In this document: piece by piece, positions 18,516-32,206 of the stretch | Layout of the letters: every line of letters begins with the position of its first letter | How positions within the stretch are numbered: position 1 is the stretch's first letter | Assembly: GCA_963070105.1 (NCBI GenBank) | Contig: OY718804.1 | Location: 7,029,317 to 7,093,316, forward strand | Length of the DNA stretch: 64,000 nucleotides | Source of the DNA: Litomosoides sigmodontis | Lineage: Eukaryota > Nematoda > Chromadorea > Rhabditida > Onchocercidae | Direction: 5' to 3' | Made by a program: the position numbers and the translations under genes | The notes under the pieces: model-generated | Seen by the model: only the letters and a program-made list of their open reading frames with translations | Told to the model about the DNA's origin: nothing | Databases searched by the model: none

Positions 18516-20537
18516 ATTTCTAAACGGATTACTGTTCCTCAGGTGATACAAGACAGTTATAACTTATTTTGAGAAATCCAACTGGTGCCATTTGAAGAAC
18601 GAAATTTTGTTTTAAAATCTGACTTATGCCTATGCCTATTCTAGAAAGTGAAGTAAGTGGATTAGAAAGGTATCAATTTTTGTTTCCGGAAACGGTTCCC
18701 GAAAATCAAATATTACGCTTTTCAGTAAATCGTGCATTACGAATTTGGGTGTAAAAACAAACAGAAAAAGGAAGAAATTGATGGGTGAAATTCCATTTTT
18801 AGAAATCGGAAGGGCGATGGTATCAAAAATCGCAACTGCTTCTTTGCTCTTTTATTCAATTTTCTTTTGTTATTGAAATGAAAAAAAGCGATGCTCTTTG
18901 AGATGCCGCCAGTCGAATGCAATATGGCCTTTGAAAATCATTAGAGCCAAAAATGAAATGAAAAAAAGTTGCCGGTGAGAAATTTGAGGGATTTTTTTTT
19001 TCGTGAAGAGAGAAATTTTAAAAATTAGAATATATCGACCAAATGGCTCAATAATATCTGAAACAGCTTGACCTGTGGCGACAAGATTCTAACGTTCACA
19101 TGCACTCTGTTTTCATAAAGAACTACGATAACTAACATAGTCATTTTGGAACATCAGATAGTGCGTGAAACGAGGTTAACATTTAACGTGATATTGACAC
19201 TAGACCTTATATATCATTCCTGACAAATAAAGATGAGTTAATATTATATGGCAGCGTGCGAGAGTAGTACGGTCGGTTTAAAATCAGTTCAAAATCAAAT
19301 CTGATATGTCTTTACTTCGAAGAAAATGGTACCCAACTCCAACTGTCCTGCGTTTGTGGCTGCGTCTACTCACATCTTCTGAATGCGCGACAGCTACATG
19401 CAGTTAAAAAAAACCAGTAGGAAGTTAAAATTGTTTCATTCCGCTTCACTGACTGATAGAGAAATCCAGTAGCCGATTATAGTGAGCGGGTCATAGAATA
19501 TCTCATGTGATCGATCATCACCGGTCAAGCAATTTCAGGAAAAGATGATATTATATAGTAGAGTGTTGGAGGAAGGAGTAGTGGGTCAAGTCAATTACGT
19601 GTACTTCACTTCTTTACCCACTTGTGGATGAAAAAGGCTGCAGTCAAGGCATACCCTTAATATCATCTTCATGAGGCCTTCGCTGAAAGGGTGCACTTCT
19701 TTTCCCCTCACTTTCCTCTGACTTAAGCGCTCTTACTTTGTGCCCTAAAAAAACTCCACGCCTGAAAAGACTGTTCGAATAAACAAAAATTATAAGTTGC
19801 GGAAATTCGAAAAGGTACCGTACCACGAAGATTTTCCGCTGTCTGGTAAACGGATTGTCGGACGTCTTTTTCTTCCAAGACAAGTGAAGAACTGCTCTTT
19901 TCTTCTCAATTAATCAAATGAGTACCAAAATGAATTCAAAAATAATGTATGCATCTTTTTACTCAAAGCGTATTAATTATGAATTGAAATATTGAAATTA
20001 AAATGGTAAATGTGAATTAGAATGTGGTAGTGAGAGGAGAAGCATGCTCTAATCAGTCTCTCTTACTCTTTCGAAATTCATGTTCTTTGCGTAAGCTAAG
20101 ATATTTAGAACATTACAATAGGCTTTATTGTTTCGCAGTGATGTCACGTACGTCAAAGCGCTCGAGAAAACGCCAAGTATTAGTGGAAGGTTTTTGGGTT
20201 CGATGGAGACGAAAATAAATTGTCATTGTTGCTATGTCATTGAATTTTTTTTTCAAATGGAATTCAGTCAACTGAATTTCAAAAGGAAGAAAAAGAGGAT
20301 GAGTGACAGGAAGAGGGAATTGCGAAGTGAAATGATCCACAACCATTCAGTAATAACAAATTTATCATCGTAGCATTTCTATTCTCTTTGTTTATGGCCA
20401 GTTCTCCAGAGGATTAATTTAAATCATAAACCAAAATTTGTTTCCTCTCTTATCGTCTGAAATTTCAGTTATCAACGTCAGGTCAGCGCTTAAAGCATAT
20501 TGGCGAGAAGTTTAAAGAAGGTGGATAAAAAGTGCCC

Positions 20538-20556
20538 CTCTCTCTCTCTCTCTCTC
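20538..20556. repeat. (CT)n microsatellite
   Basis: About nine CT units in the spacer upstream of collagen C. Confidence 0.85.
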
Positions 20557-22264
20557 CATCTCTTTAACTATGACAATTATCGGAACCAGAAAAACACTTC
20601 CAACTTTCGATTTCTCTTCAACTGCATCGTTTAAGTTTTCATGGAAAAAAGAATGCAACGTACAAAAAAATTGAGAAATGATGATGCCTTCTGTAATACT
20701 ACTACTGCCACTATAATACAAACACCACCAGCGCAGTGCTACTACATACCTGGTCATCACCACCTATTTTCTTCTCACGAGAACGCCAACTAGTTGGCTT
20801 AATTTTGCTATTGCTAGGCTAGGCACCATCCCTTCCAATGAAATAACTTAATTTATAAGTTCAAACTAATTAACTGTGTTGATGCAACTTCTCTTAAATG
20901 ATCAGCAACATTCGTTCTAAAGGAGGATTTTTTGAATTTGAAAGTTGTATTTCGTAAGGGGCATACTCTGTTACAGTTAGTATTGATAGGATTGCTAAAC
21001 AGTTTCAGGTACTTTCTATACGCGAAAACTTTTCCAAATCATTTTTAGTAGTGATAAACACAAAATTAATTTAAAAAGACGGATGATATGCCACCTAACT
21101 TTGCATGTTCAAGAAAACTGATGAAGAGAGGCCTTCAGTATACGAGCGATGCGTAGAGACTGCGCACCGATTTATTCAAATGAATTAATTAGGCCAATTT
21201 ATTGTAGTAACAATACCCCTCCGGCGCTTATAAAATCATACCTTTAAATATTTTATAAAATTGATTACTACTATGACTACATGAGGAATTGGCCTGCGAG
21301 AAATTCATTTCAGTAGTTTCTTCTTCCTTCAGCCTCACGGAAGAGCGTCTTGAGCAACGAAAATTCAGTCATCGTTTCCGTCCCGTCCTACGGTAATTCA
21401 TAAATTCAGGAAATTGGTGTAAGCCAAAGTGAAATAATAGAAATGTTTAATTACTGTAACGAAGTGACCACAGCGGATAGTGATAACGCCAGACCAATTG
21501 CGCAGAAAAAGTGGTGAAAGATTTTCGAAATGCTTACTTATCTTGAAACGAAGATGACTTGGCAAGGTAGGCTTAACAAGGCTAGAAGCTGTAGGAAGTT
21601 AATTTGACTGGTGAGATGAGTAAAAACAGAAATAATTATGACACGTAAACAACAATTGCATTTCGAAAACATAATGTACTGATAATTTTGAAGCAGCAAC
21701 TTTTTTCCACAAATGAAGTTTGCGATACTACAGCTGCATTCGAATCTCACGTAAACAATGAATGTGTCATTGCTAAAAAAGGTGTAAATTTAATTGGACA
21801 TTTTCAATTTGCAAAAATTCATTCACCGCAGTTTCCATCATTACTTTATTATTTGAGCTAATTATTTTTACCATTCTGTTGGGACTCCGCACACTCGCAC
21901 ACTTGCCTTTCGCTTTAACAATTGAACAAAACAAAAAAAATGCCGACATCACTTCTTGACATATGCGCCACACACTGTTAGTCATTGAATGTTAATTCAT
22001 TTATTGGTTAGGTTACTGTTGATTTGGCCTAACTCGCCTTGACCTGAGAGGATAATGATATTACCGGCTTGCCGAGAACATGTTCCGGTGAGGGCCGATA
22101 CACACTTCATTCCGGAATATCGATGGTATGTCCAGGTCAGCTTTTATAGGAAATGCTGTGTCAGCACATCGAGACGTCGTCATAACTATGTAATACCTTT
22201 TTCTTTCGTTTCCGGTTGAATGTCATGGCACTCAACTTGGAGAAAGATTACCTTCTCCTAAGAG

Positions 22265-22270
22265 TTTCAG
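22265..22270 (+). promoter_or_regulatory. candidate trans-splice acceptor before collagen C
   Basis: TTTCAG ends four bases before the collagen C start codon, the usual position of a nematode spliced-leader site. Confidence 0.55.
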
Positions 22271-22274
22271 AAGG

Positions 22275-23649
22275 ATGCGCGTCCGTGTAGCTATCGCTTT
22301 TGCAATTGGGCTCAGTATCTGCGTGATAACACTATCACTTATAACAGTCGGTGCAATTTTCAGTGATATCAGCAGCCTGTACGATGACGTAATGAATGAA
22401 ATGAAAAAATTTAAGGTAATTATAGTAATAGAGTAATTTAAGGCAATTAAGTGTTTGATGGTTAAATTTAATAGTATGTATTGTTTGATTTCTTCAAACA
22501 GCACCTTTTCACAGAAACGGAAAATAAGGAATGTTGCCCAATTTACTGTCCTCCGAATAACTTGGAAAAAGATTGCTGAAAGTGTTTTTGCGCATACAGG
22601 ACGGTACGGTGCTGTTGATAACTCGTATAATATTTCAGACTAGACGAAGGATTTAGAAGTTTATCAGTCTGCACGTTCATTCTAAAGATTGGATATTGCA
22701 GAAGAAAATTTTCAGGTAGTAGTGGATGATACGTGGAGAAAAATTGTGCAACTTCATTTGCAATCAACCGGAAAAATTTTTTTCCTCCGCAGTTTCGGTA
22801 GTAGCTTTCCGAAAAGGCTGAAACGAGGATACGAAGGATGCTGTACGTTTTATTATGTTTGAATACCTTTCAACACTTCACGTCATTCGGACTGAAATGC
22901 GAAAGTCCCTTCCACTGAGTTAATCATACACTAAACGTTTCAGACTGTGCTAAGCCAAATAACTGTCCAACAGGTCCACAAGGTCCAGCGGGAGACAAAG
23001 GAGAAAACGGTTTGGATGGCATACCTGGAAATGATGGTCCTGTGGGAGTAGCTGGCGTGGCGCTTTTTGCAACATATAACATTCCAGGAGGCTGTATCAC
23101 TTGTCCTCCAGGACCTCCTGGACAGCCAGGATCAAATGGCCCCAGGGGAAATCGTGGACCAGTTGGACGTAAAGGATTTGTGGGAAATCCGGGAAGGCCT
23201 GGATCACGAGGACCGTGTGGGCCGCCTGGTAAGATCGGAGAACCAGGAGTTAATGGACCTCCTGGCAAACCTGGACCGAAAGGATGCAATGGGAAAAGGA
23301 ATATCAGCGTAAGGGGTCCGAAAGGACGAACTGGCTCTCCTGGTCTACCTGGACAGCCAGGAGCAAAGGGCAAACATGGAGCTGATGGTGCGCCTGGAAC
23401 GCCAGGTGAAGCTGGTAAGCCTGGGAATGATGGTAAACCGGGCAAAAAAGGACGTCCAGGACAGGTAAGCAGTAGGACAGACTTCTCCCATTTATGTCGT
23501 CAACTGAAAAGCTATCACGAACGACTGACTGCAAAAGGCTAATATGTTCAGTAGTGTAAAAGCAATACATATTAAATTATTTTTAGGCAGGCTCAGCAGG
23601 TGTATCAGGATCAGATGCACATCACTGCTCTTGTCCAAAACCTTTATAG
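22275..23649 (+). CDS. cuticle collagen C
   Basis: Cuticle structural collagen. Exons 22275-22415, 22716-22842, 22944-23464, 23587-23649; 283 residues; intron phases 0, 1, 0. Hydrophobic segment at residues 5-29, [17 protein letters not shown], conserved W in exon 2, RLKRG cleavage site, a CC pair at the exon 2/3 boundary, [19 protein letters not shown], then the main Gly-X-Y domain, which carries a CGPP triplet region, a lone Cys (KGCNGK) and a GKRNISVRG break. The tail is short and unusual: [11 protein letters not shown] rather than the common Y-C-P-C-P form, with both cysteines kept. Candidate polyadenylation signal at 23905. Confidence 0.95.
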
Positions 23650-26179
23650 AAAGTACGTCGGAAGTGATCATCCCTCATCACTTAACCACTCCACCTTTTG
23701 CATTTATTTGACAAATTCCATGTAAAATTATCTCTTTATCAATTCATTATTCACTTTGATAAAAACTTCTTAAGGAAACCATAAATTCTCGTCAATCTAC
23801 GGCAGCAGTACATTATTTAGTGTTTTAGGTAGAAAGACGATAATGTCGCATTTACTCTCCCATTTATCACTTTTGCTTTTTTGTTACAACTTTTTACCTA
23901 TCATAATAAATGAGTAAACTGGTAAAACTAAACTCCAATACGTCCTTATCAGCTTGAGTGAACGGATCCATATATCCTAATTGCCATCAAACGGTACAGT
24001 TACTGAACAATTTTCAATAGCAAATGCTGACCAGTCTAAATATGTTCGTTTGGTACTACCTAAAACAAAATCTCTCGCACTGAATTACTTCATCCTCTAA
24101 ATTAACAAAATGGAAAAGATAAACATCGTAAAATTGTAAGAAGCTGTAGCATTCCATATTTGAGATGACAATCTACTGTACTGCGTAGGCAAATTAGTAT
24201 TTCGTCTACATGCTTCAATTATACCCGTAAATTTAATTGGCATCATGACAGATTCGACCTGAAAACTGGTTTTTTCTGGAATACTATGAATTCACATATA
24301 TTTCAGGCAGTATGCTGAAAGGTCAAATGTGGGAATTGAAATCCTAATGACTTTTCAGATTAAACGTAACGGTGATTGTAGAGTGTGATTAATAAACAAA
24401 TGTGAATCAAACCGGCAATGTTTGCTGTTGGTAGAGTTTACAATGTTGTGCATGAAAACCCGTTTTTTGAAGAACAAAATTTCATTTTTCTAAATAGAAA
24501 AAGTAAACAAATGATGTGAGTTGAATGCAAGTAAAAACAAAAAAAAATGAGCAAAACATGGTGAAGAAGTTGAAACCAGATATAAAACTGAAATAAAAAA
24601 AAAATCCATTTGAATTTTATTGAAATTATGGAGAAAGGATAAGGAGAACGAGGAAATGAATCACCTATGAAGAGCATAAAATTTCCTCTTTCAGAAATCA
24701 ACAAGTAGGATTTTTTTTTATCAAATGAAAAGAATGACAAAACTTTATAATGATAATGCATACAGCAACTGCGCGATAGAAGATCAATGAACAGTATTTG
24801 TTATTTATGCAGATGACAGAAAATTTCCGAAACTTTTCGTTTATTTTCATCAAAAAGCATTCGAAAAACACTTCATTGATCTTTACATGCACTTCAGATT
24901 TTAATGATGCAAGGTAAACCTAATAAACCTATTAAAGGCAATTTTACAGATGTAGCGCAGTTAAGCAAACATAATTTTTGAAAATTGATTTGAAAAAACA
25001 AAGGAAAACATAACAAAAGAATAATAAAAATGAACTATTTCTTATATGCTCTTTCACACTTTAGAAAATCAAGCATCGTAAACAGTGGAATTGAAGAAAT
25101 AGATTTTGCTTAAATATATGAAATTAAAGGCAAATTAATTTCATAAGTTATATAGAACGAATTCGATACTAACACTAAAATGAACATTGGTACTTCTACT
25201 TCCTAAATTTTATTCAAAAAAAAATAAATTTAGATACGTGAGCAATGAGTTCATATCGAAAATTCCAAAATCAGAAAATCAAAGACTTCTGCTATCAAGC
25301 TAAAAAATGTGATTGTAGACATTTTAATTTGAACCATCTGTCATGATCTTCAATCCTGAAAGAAAAGCACTTAAGAGATATATGAAACAAATTTCACTGC
25401 AAAGATATTACTCATCATACTTCCAATAAATCCGACAGTCCCAGTAAGTAAATTTAAAGAAATATTATCAATGTGATTTAAAAAGAGATCAATTAAATGC
25501 GATTGGAATTACAACAAAGTGGAAGTGAAAATATGAATAATACTATATAAAATGTCTTGTAAAAAGTGAACTGCATTCACCCTCAGATCAATTTTTTATG
25601 GTTAAATGAAAATAATTTCTTGAACACTGCCTGGACATGACCGAAAGAAATCACAGGAATTTCGAGATAAGACCAATATTGGTCGACAAAGACCAGATGA
25701 CTTGCTGAATGAGGCAAGTTGTATGGTGTCCCTTCGTGGATAATTGTTGCTTGTTGCCGACTCCACTGGATAACAAACGGGACTATGTGTTCGATAATCA
25801 GGACAGTATGTATCAGCGAACGAATCAGTGACAAATGAATGAAATACAAAAGTGGATAAATAAACGGATTTACAAAGGGAAAATTGTAAAGAAATTAAAC
25901 AACAGCAGAAACTACTTCGATATAAATTTTTTCAAAGCAACTTCTGCATGCATGATATGAAAGAAGCTTTCACCAAGATGTAAATGCTAACCGTTTAGGA
26001 AGACGGAGTATATGATAACGGTATTTGAAAATTCACATTTCTGAATAAAGCGAAAAAAAACAAAGAAATGATACAAAACAATAATGATAGATAATACAAT
26101 AAATGATATAATGATGGATGATACATTATACAAGTCATTTGTTAATGAAAGTTACCGGTTTAACATTTATAAAGCTGCT
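23650..26179. other. 2.5 kb spacer, collagen C to MIPEP, no gene seen
   Basis: Very AT-rich. The two genes converge here, so it should contain both 3' UTRs. The open frame at 24438-24761 minus is dominated by Phe/Leu/Ser from AT-rich codons and looks like a composition artefact. Confidence 0.5.
23905..23910 (+). terminator. candidate polyadenylation signal, collagen C
   Basis: AATAAA about 255 bases after the collagen C stop codon. Confidence 0.4.
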
Positions 26180-29100
26180 CTACACGCTGATGGCTGAACG
26201 CTGGCAAGTTTGATCGGCTTCCTCTTTTAGTGCTGCTGCCAAATTCTGCACCGTTGGCCAATAACCAAGGGCTGAATTCAACAAGTCGGCCGAGGGTAAC
26301 GATCCACCTTTTGAGAGCACCTGTAGAAAATAATGCTTATGCGGACAGCATGTAATGTTTCATCAGCTTGTTTGGCATTAAAAGTTCGCTCACAGAGACC
26401 TCGCTACTCGTTGAAAAAGAGTAAACTATTCAAGCATAAATCATAAGCTAGCCAGCTTTGGAATTAGGTACACCATAACTTCAAATTACAATACTATTTA
26501 TAACTATTTATTAGTTCTTAACAATCTGTTCAAACTGCTTAAATCTGAAAATTTGTGAGATAAATGAAAAAATTCGTCAAACGTTAACCTTTGCCCACGA
26601 AACGCCATTTTTCCTGGAAAATGGACAGTCACGAAACTTGGTATTCCAAATCAACGAAGCTGCAGCTCTTGCTACCAAGTAGGAATAGTATTTTGCACCA
26701 TATGGCACCAAATGTGTAAATCTGTAATTAGTGACTAATTATAAAGTCTTTCATGTTTCTACTCTAATCTCAAAAATTCCATCTGAAAGGAGATAAGAAA
26801 TGACTTACCGATGATGCCATGCGGAATTTATGTCTTTCTTAACATTCGGAAAAACTAGCAACCAAATTGATGCATATAAATCAGCCGTTGAAACCCGACC
26901 ATTCATTATACTCTCAGCACTTCCACCGTGTGCTTCAAGATCAAAAAGACTGTACACAGCCTGAAAAAATCACTATGAAAAAACATATTCAAACAAAACC
27001 AGCTCCTACACCAATTATATGTTTGAGTGCTCAATTCTTAGGCGGAGAAACTTCGAAGTAGAAGAAACCTGTTGTAACATTTCCAAAGATGTAAAAGCAA
27101 ATCGTGATGTTATGAGCGTAGCTGCGTCCTCAACACTTATTGAACGTCCGTAATTATCCTTCGCAATTTCTTGTAAAACGTCAATGTTATTAAAGAAATA
27201 CTCCATTAAATTGGATGGAATCTCAGCCATATCAGTTGAACAACGAGTTCCTGGAAGATCTTTGCATTAACTTAGAAAGTAAATGAACTTAAAAGCTTAA
27301 CAAAATTAAGCATATACATATATATATATATATTCGTTAATTTTGTTAAGTACATGTTTTCGGTATACAAATATTTGCTCAATTTTGTTAAATATCCTAC
27401 GCGTTTCATCAAAATGCTTTAGTGTGAACGAAATTACCAGCAACATGTTGGTACTGCGTGCGAGCAAGCATTGAATGCATTGCATGACCCATTTCGTGGA
27501 AAAAATTTTCAGCTTTATGAGGGCTCAAAAAAATATTATCAATGCTTTCCAGTCCTTTCGTTAACGACAACGATAAAACAACGATCGGCGTTTGGTACGA
27601 ACCATCATCCAACTGAAACATATATACTCCGATTGGAACAACAGTTAAAATTCACTAAACACACAATAAAACTCTAGACTGATTCTTCACCTAGATCAAC
27701 AGACAAGGACGTTCGACAGAATATTTGAAATCTTTCAAGCACAATCAAAGAATACATGACAGTGCTCGAAAATGACATCGATTGTAAATTCAGATATCCA
27801 AATAATCACTTGTTGGTCTCAATATTCGGAGATCGGAAAATTTCTCCGAACTATATTAGCGTAAGGGAAGACCTTGACATCTACATATTTAATTACAAAA
27901 AAAAAACCTGCTTGGAGCAACGAACAGTGAAATGACAGTCTCCTGCTGTTTTTGTCTGTCGTTCTTCAATGTCAATGTAAATTGTTCCCAAAAACTGACT
28001 GTCTTGAAAAACATCCTGTAATAACAAAATAAGTCTAGAGTTCTTATCGTTTTGTATATACGTTAAACAAAAAAGCAAACAGTACTCCTTTACAAGAGGA
28101 TCTTAAACAGGCAGCCTACTTGCACATCATTATGACGGATTACAAAAACAAGGATAAAATTTCGAAATTAAAAAATTCATGTTAAACTCATAAATTCGCA
28201 GGACCAAAAATACGTGCAAGTAATGATGGAAAAACTAACAATCTTAATAACGTTCCCTGGCCAAACTTCCCCAATAGTAGGCGTCAAAACCGAAAAGGAA
28301 ACGTTATACAGTCGCTTTGTAATTAATTCAAATCCTCTTAGAAGATTGCTAAACGAAAAATATCTGAAATCCAAAACCAGTTAATGCGAAATACTATGTG
28401 AAAAAATACCGAACAGGGATAAAACAATGTCTTAGTTCTGCATAACTTCAAAGATTTACATAGACTGGCTATGTTAAATACATGTTTTTGGAATCATACG
28501 AATAGTTTAGGACAATTCGTTCTTTCACTTATTTTATTTTATTATACCTAGCAGTAAAATACTTTCCAAACAATAAATTCAGTATTACCTAGAAAGATGT
28601 TGCAACTGACCAAAAGCATTCTCACGATACAGCATGCAAAGATACGTTAAATCAGATTCGTACAAATTTTCCCGCTTCGATTCAACTTGAGCTAAAACAT
28701 CAGCCAATACGGCCAACTCCTGCTCCGCTGATGGTCGACATGACTGCAGAATAGATGCAACTGATATTTTAAGCACTACATGGATATATAAATAAATTTA
28801 GTAAGCCTTCCGGAACATTGTGACGGAAGCTATACTTAGGAACTAAAACTTGCTAATCCTAATGTCTCAGTAACTATCTGAAAAAATATTTGAAATAAAA
28901 GTGATCCCTCAGCAATCAATTTTTACGAACGTCTGATGTCATCTGCCGGCTAGTAAAATGAACTAACTCTAATGACTTCAATTAAGAAATCATGAGCATT
29001 TTCATATGAACCGAGTAACGAAGTTTGTTGAGCACGATGAGCATAAGACTGGTAACCAGTAAGCTTAGCCAACAAATGTCGACAAGTAATCAGATAACGT

Positions 29101-31294
29101 AAGCGTTTTTCCTGTAAAATTTTCTAGTTACTTTACTTCATTTGCCAAAATGCAAACTAAACAAAAACATTTCATTTAAGGATTTAATGCATAAATAAAA
29201 TCTAAATTCAGAAACTTTATGAAGTCATGGTTAACGATAGGCCACTATTTCGTGAACAATTTGGCACCGTTAGAAGACAAGCTTTATCGAAGCTATCATC
29301 AACGATGAACTTATATTAATTAAAAGACTATAAACGCAATGAGGAAATTAACGCACTTGTTCTTCATTGTATGAGTAATAGGTAGCGTAAGACCATTGTC
29401 TGGTAGTGCGGTTAACTGCAAGAGCATCCGGACTATAGAGTTGGCGTTTTACTCTATAAATCTTGCTATAAAATGGTGGAACCATAACAGGTAGGTCAGC
29501 ACCATGCGTAAATTGTGAACCAACCATGAAGATCTCTTTGCTAAGCCTCACGTATTCACGTTTCTAAATCAGAATTTTCTCGTTATAATGTATACAACAT
29601 GCATTACCTACTATTAAGTAAACAAAGCTGTTTCGAGAGCAATACTTCAGCGTACACTTTCCTACTGTCCAGAGCATATTCCATTAGGAGGCTTTCACTG
29701 CATTAAATGACAAAACTAAACTCATAAAGGGCACTAAGCATACACCAAGAAATATAACTTTCGTAAAAAAGCTTAACCTACAAAAGTTCAATGATTTCAT
29801 GGTCAAAATGATCTGTTGCAATAAACATTAAAAAAAATTTTATGCATTTGGATCTTTACCTCAGTTTCAGCTAAACTGACACCAGCTTGCTCAAAATCAT
29901 CGAGAAATAACAAAGCTGTGCGTTTATCAACATCTGTTAAAGAACTACTTTCTGCTTCTACAGAGTCCTTCAGTGCTTTGTACAAATCAGATCTGGTATT
30001 TAAACTGAAAAATTCAAACTAGATTTGCAGTAATTTAAAATAAAAAACGAGAGAAAAAGATGAAGTACAAAATAAAGTCTGATGCAGTAATTTAAATAAT
30101 ACTTTTCTACAAGTTCCGTGAAATCCTTCATGCTTTCTTGCGCTGCTGCGCTAAATTCTTCAACCGAATGCATATTCCGAACGCATTCAGCCTAAAAATA
30201 TGCTATAAAAGAAATTCATGCTCATAAAATTAACATGTTTGTAGTCATTATTTTCATCCCGAAATATTATTAAAACAGCTGCTGGAAGTTTTGTACAGAT
30301 CTGCTGCGACAGCTTACAAGATCTACTGCGTTTATATCATAAGTTTCCGCATATGAATAAAACGTTTTTCAATAAAAACAGCATAAACCCGTTACTCGTT
30401 AATCAAACACAACCAAAATTCTTATGCATATCAATGATATAATTAATATTTCACTATTTTAAATGCAAAAATTCCTGTTTATAGATTATAGTTTTAGTAT
30501 AGGAGAATAACACACACCAAATCCGCAGCGCTGCATATTTCGTTTGATAAATCATCAAAAACTTCAACAACTTTTTTGTCACACTTTCGATTGACAATCT
30601 ATAATTTCGTAATTAATAAAATGCGGTCTTTGCTATCATAAGCTTCTGTGGAACTTACTTTATTCTGAAATAGCCGTACAAGGACAACCGATAATATCTA
30701 ATAGTGTCAGTTATAAAACGAAACGATTATACTGACATTAAGCTAACAAGGTTGACGTGATAATATCAATAATAATGAAACAAATTTCTTAGTTCTAATC
30801 CAAAATGTTTAAAATAAATTAAGGAAATGGGAAATGCATAGCTGCTATTTCAGGATATCAGAAATTGAAAACAAAATTTCAGTGACCGGACTACCTTATC
30901 AACCAATTCGAAAGAGCGCTTTCTGACCCTTTCATTCAGTAATTTGAATCCGGACGGATGCTTTAGCAACTCTTCACCAAAGAGTCCCTTAAATGAAGTA
31001 GCTTTAGCGTTCAAAAGAAGAAAATCAATAACTTTTATGGAAAACTTTTCCCAGATCTTGAAAAATCCAGATGTATGCCCATTTACTTCCTTTCCTTCAC
31101 TGCACCTACCTCAAACTAAATAAAGAATAAATAAACAGCTCACTTACATCAGCAAAGAATGTAAGCAAACCATTGTACAAAATCAAACTTCGATAAACTA
31201 CGACCTTTTCGGGAACATAACTACCCAGCTGTATGTATCGTAACGAATTTCGGAGACCACAACAGCAGGATCTTAAAATGGTAGTACACGACAT
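26180..31294 (-). CDS. mipep: mitochondrial intermediate peptidase (M3 zinc peptidase)
   Basis: Matrix metallopeptidase that removes an N-terminal octapeptide from imported precursors already cut by the main processing peptidase. Exons on the minus strand: 31148-31294, 30895-30987, 30518-30598, 30103-30191, 29860-30004, 29357-29563, 28968-29111, 28589-28743, 28240-28363, 27908-28015, 27438-27612, 27069-27250, 26809-26960, 26589-26721, 26180-26320; 691 residues against about 713 in human. The zinc site [13 protein letters not shown] (HExxH near residue 470) is followed by QYQHVAGTRCSTD, ISSUE-free through [25 protein letters not shown] lies near the end, and [11 protein letters not shown] and DCHFTVR are family blocks. 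The first exon is Arg/Cys-rich without acidic residues early on, fitting a targeting peptide; an in-frame upstream Met at 31357 leaves the start open. M3 relatives (thimet oligopeptidase) fit less well. All exon phases agree. Confidence 0.95.
27296..27350. repeat. 14-bp inverted repeat with TA-rich loop in MIPEP intron
   Basis: CTTAACAAAATTAA (27296-27309) and its exact complement TTAATTTTGTTAAG (27337-27350) flank a 27-base (TA)-rich loop, inside the intron 27251-27437. It would form a stable hairpin in the transcript, near the 3' splice site side of the exon carrying the HExxH motif. Confidence 0.85.
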
Positions 31295-32206
31295 AACCGC
31301 TTTGTCCCCTGGAATTAAGGAAATACACAAATACACAGACCTGGAAATAAGATCCACCCAGGAATAAATGCTTAATCTGGCAACGTTACAATGCAGGTGT
31401 CCCCGAACAAACTGGCCACGAATAAACCAGTTATATATCGATGTAAAAAATAAAGCTATAGAGAAATTTTAAAAGTCCTTATGCTGAGACAGTAAAAATT
31501 AAAACCAAACGCAACTGACAAAACTTGACAATAATGAGTAGACTTCGATTAGTCAATCCTGAAATCTCACAGATTCTATTTTACATGCTACTTAAATGAT
31601 AAACCAATGGTTTATTAGCAACGAAATATAAACAAAACATTGCACAAAAAAAAATGTTGAGAAATCACAATATACAGTTACCAACAATAAATGCGTAAAG
31701 TAGCTAATCGAAGCAGCGTAGCAGCTTAGTTTTCTAACTTGACCAACTGCTAAATTCATAAGTAAAATATAGATAAGTTAACACAATTATTGGAAAAATT
31801 TTTTGTAGATGCTCCAATAAAAACAAAATCTGAATCAACGTTTCAGAAAATTTTTCAACTGTACCATGCTTTCCGGATGACCTCGGAAGGCCACAAAGAG
31901 AAAGGATTATTATTTCAACAACAAAAGACCACCTGTACATCTTAATCATAACAACTTCTTTGAATAAAAAGCCTATTAACGCTGCCACTTGGGAACAGAC
32001 AAGGCGCTCTCTTACAGGCAGCTTCGAAGCCCCACTTTGTTTTTCAAAGCTAAAACAAGGGCGGAACGTCCCGCAGCAATTTCATCATTCCACCTATAAA
32101 ATTTTAGCGTTGCTTTATTGCTACAAGCAAAGAGATTTCCACAGTCATAAAGGGCTATCATATCTCTAACAAAAAATGATTTTACTTCAAACCTTAAAAT
32201 ATCAAA
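31295..32206. other. interval between MIPEP start and CSN6 stop
   Basis: Both neighbours are on the minus strand, so this 0.9 kb is CSN6 3' UTR plus MIPEP 5' sequence. A minus frame at 31734-31988 begins with MAALIGFLFKEVVMIKMYRW and a hydrophobic stretch, but I found no supported exon partner. A TTTCCAG at about 31343 on the minus strand could be the MIPEP leader acceptor. Confidence 0.45.

Larger units (their letters stand above)
18349..22274. other. 3.9 kb spacer between collagens B and C, no gene seen
   Basis: Holds a polyadenylation hexamer for collagen B and a (CT)n tract at 20538-20556. Several short frames on both strands lack any recognisable protein feature. The 3' end must contain the collagen C promoter. 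Confidence 0.5.

Noticed and set aside
24438..24892. Two overlapping minus-strand ORFs rich in Phe, Leu and Ile
   Set aside because: Composition follows the AT-rich DNA, and there is no start context, domain or splice support.
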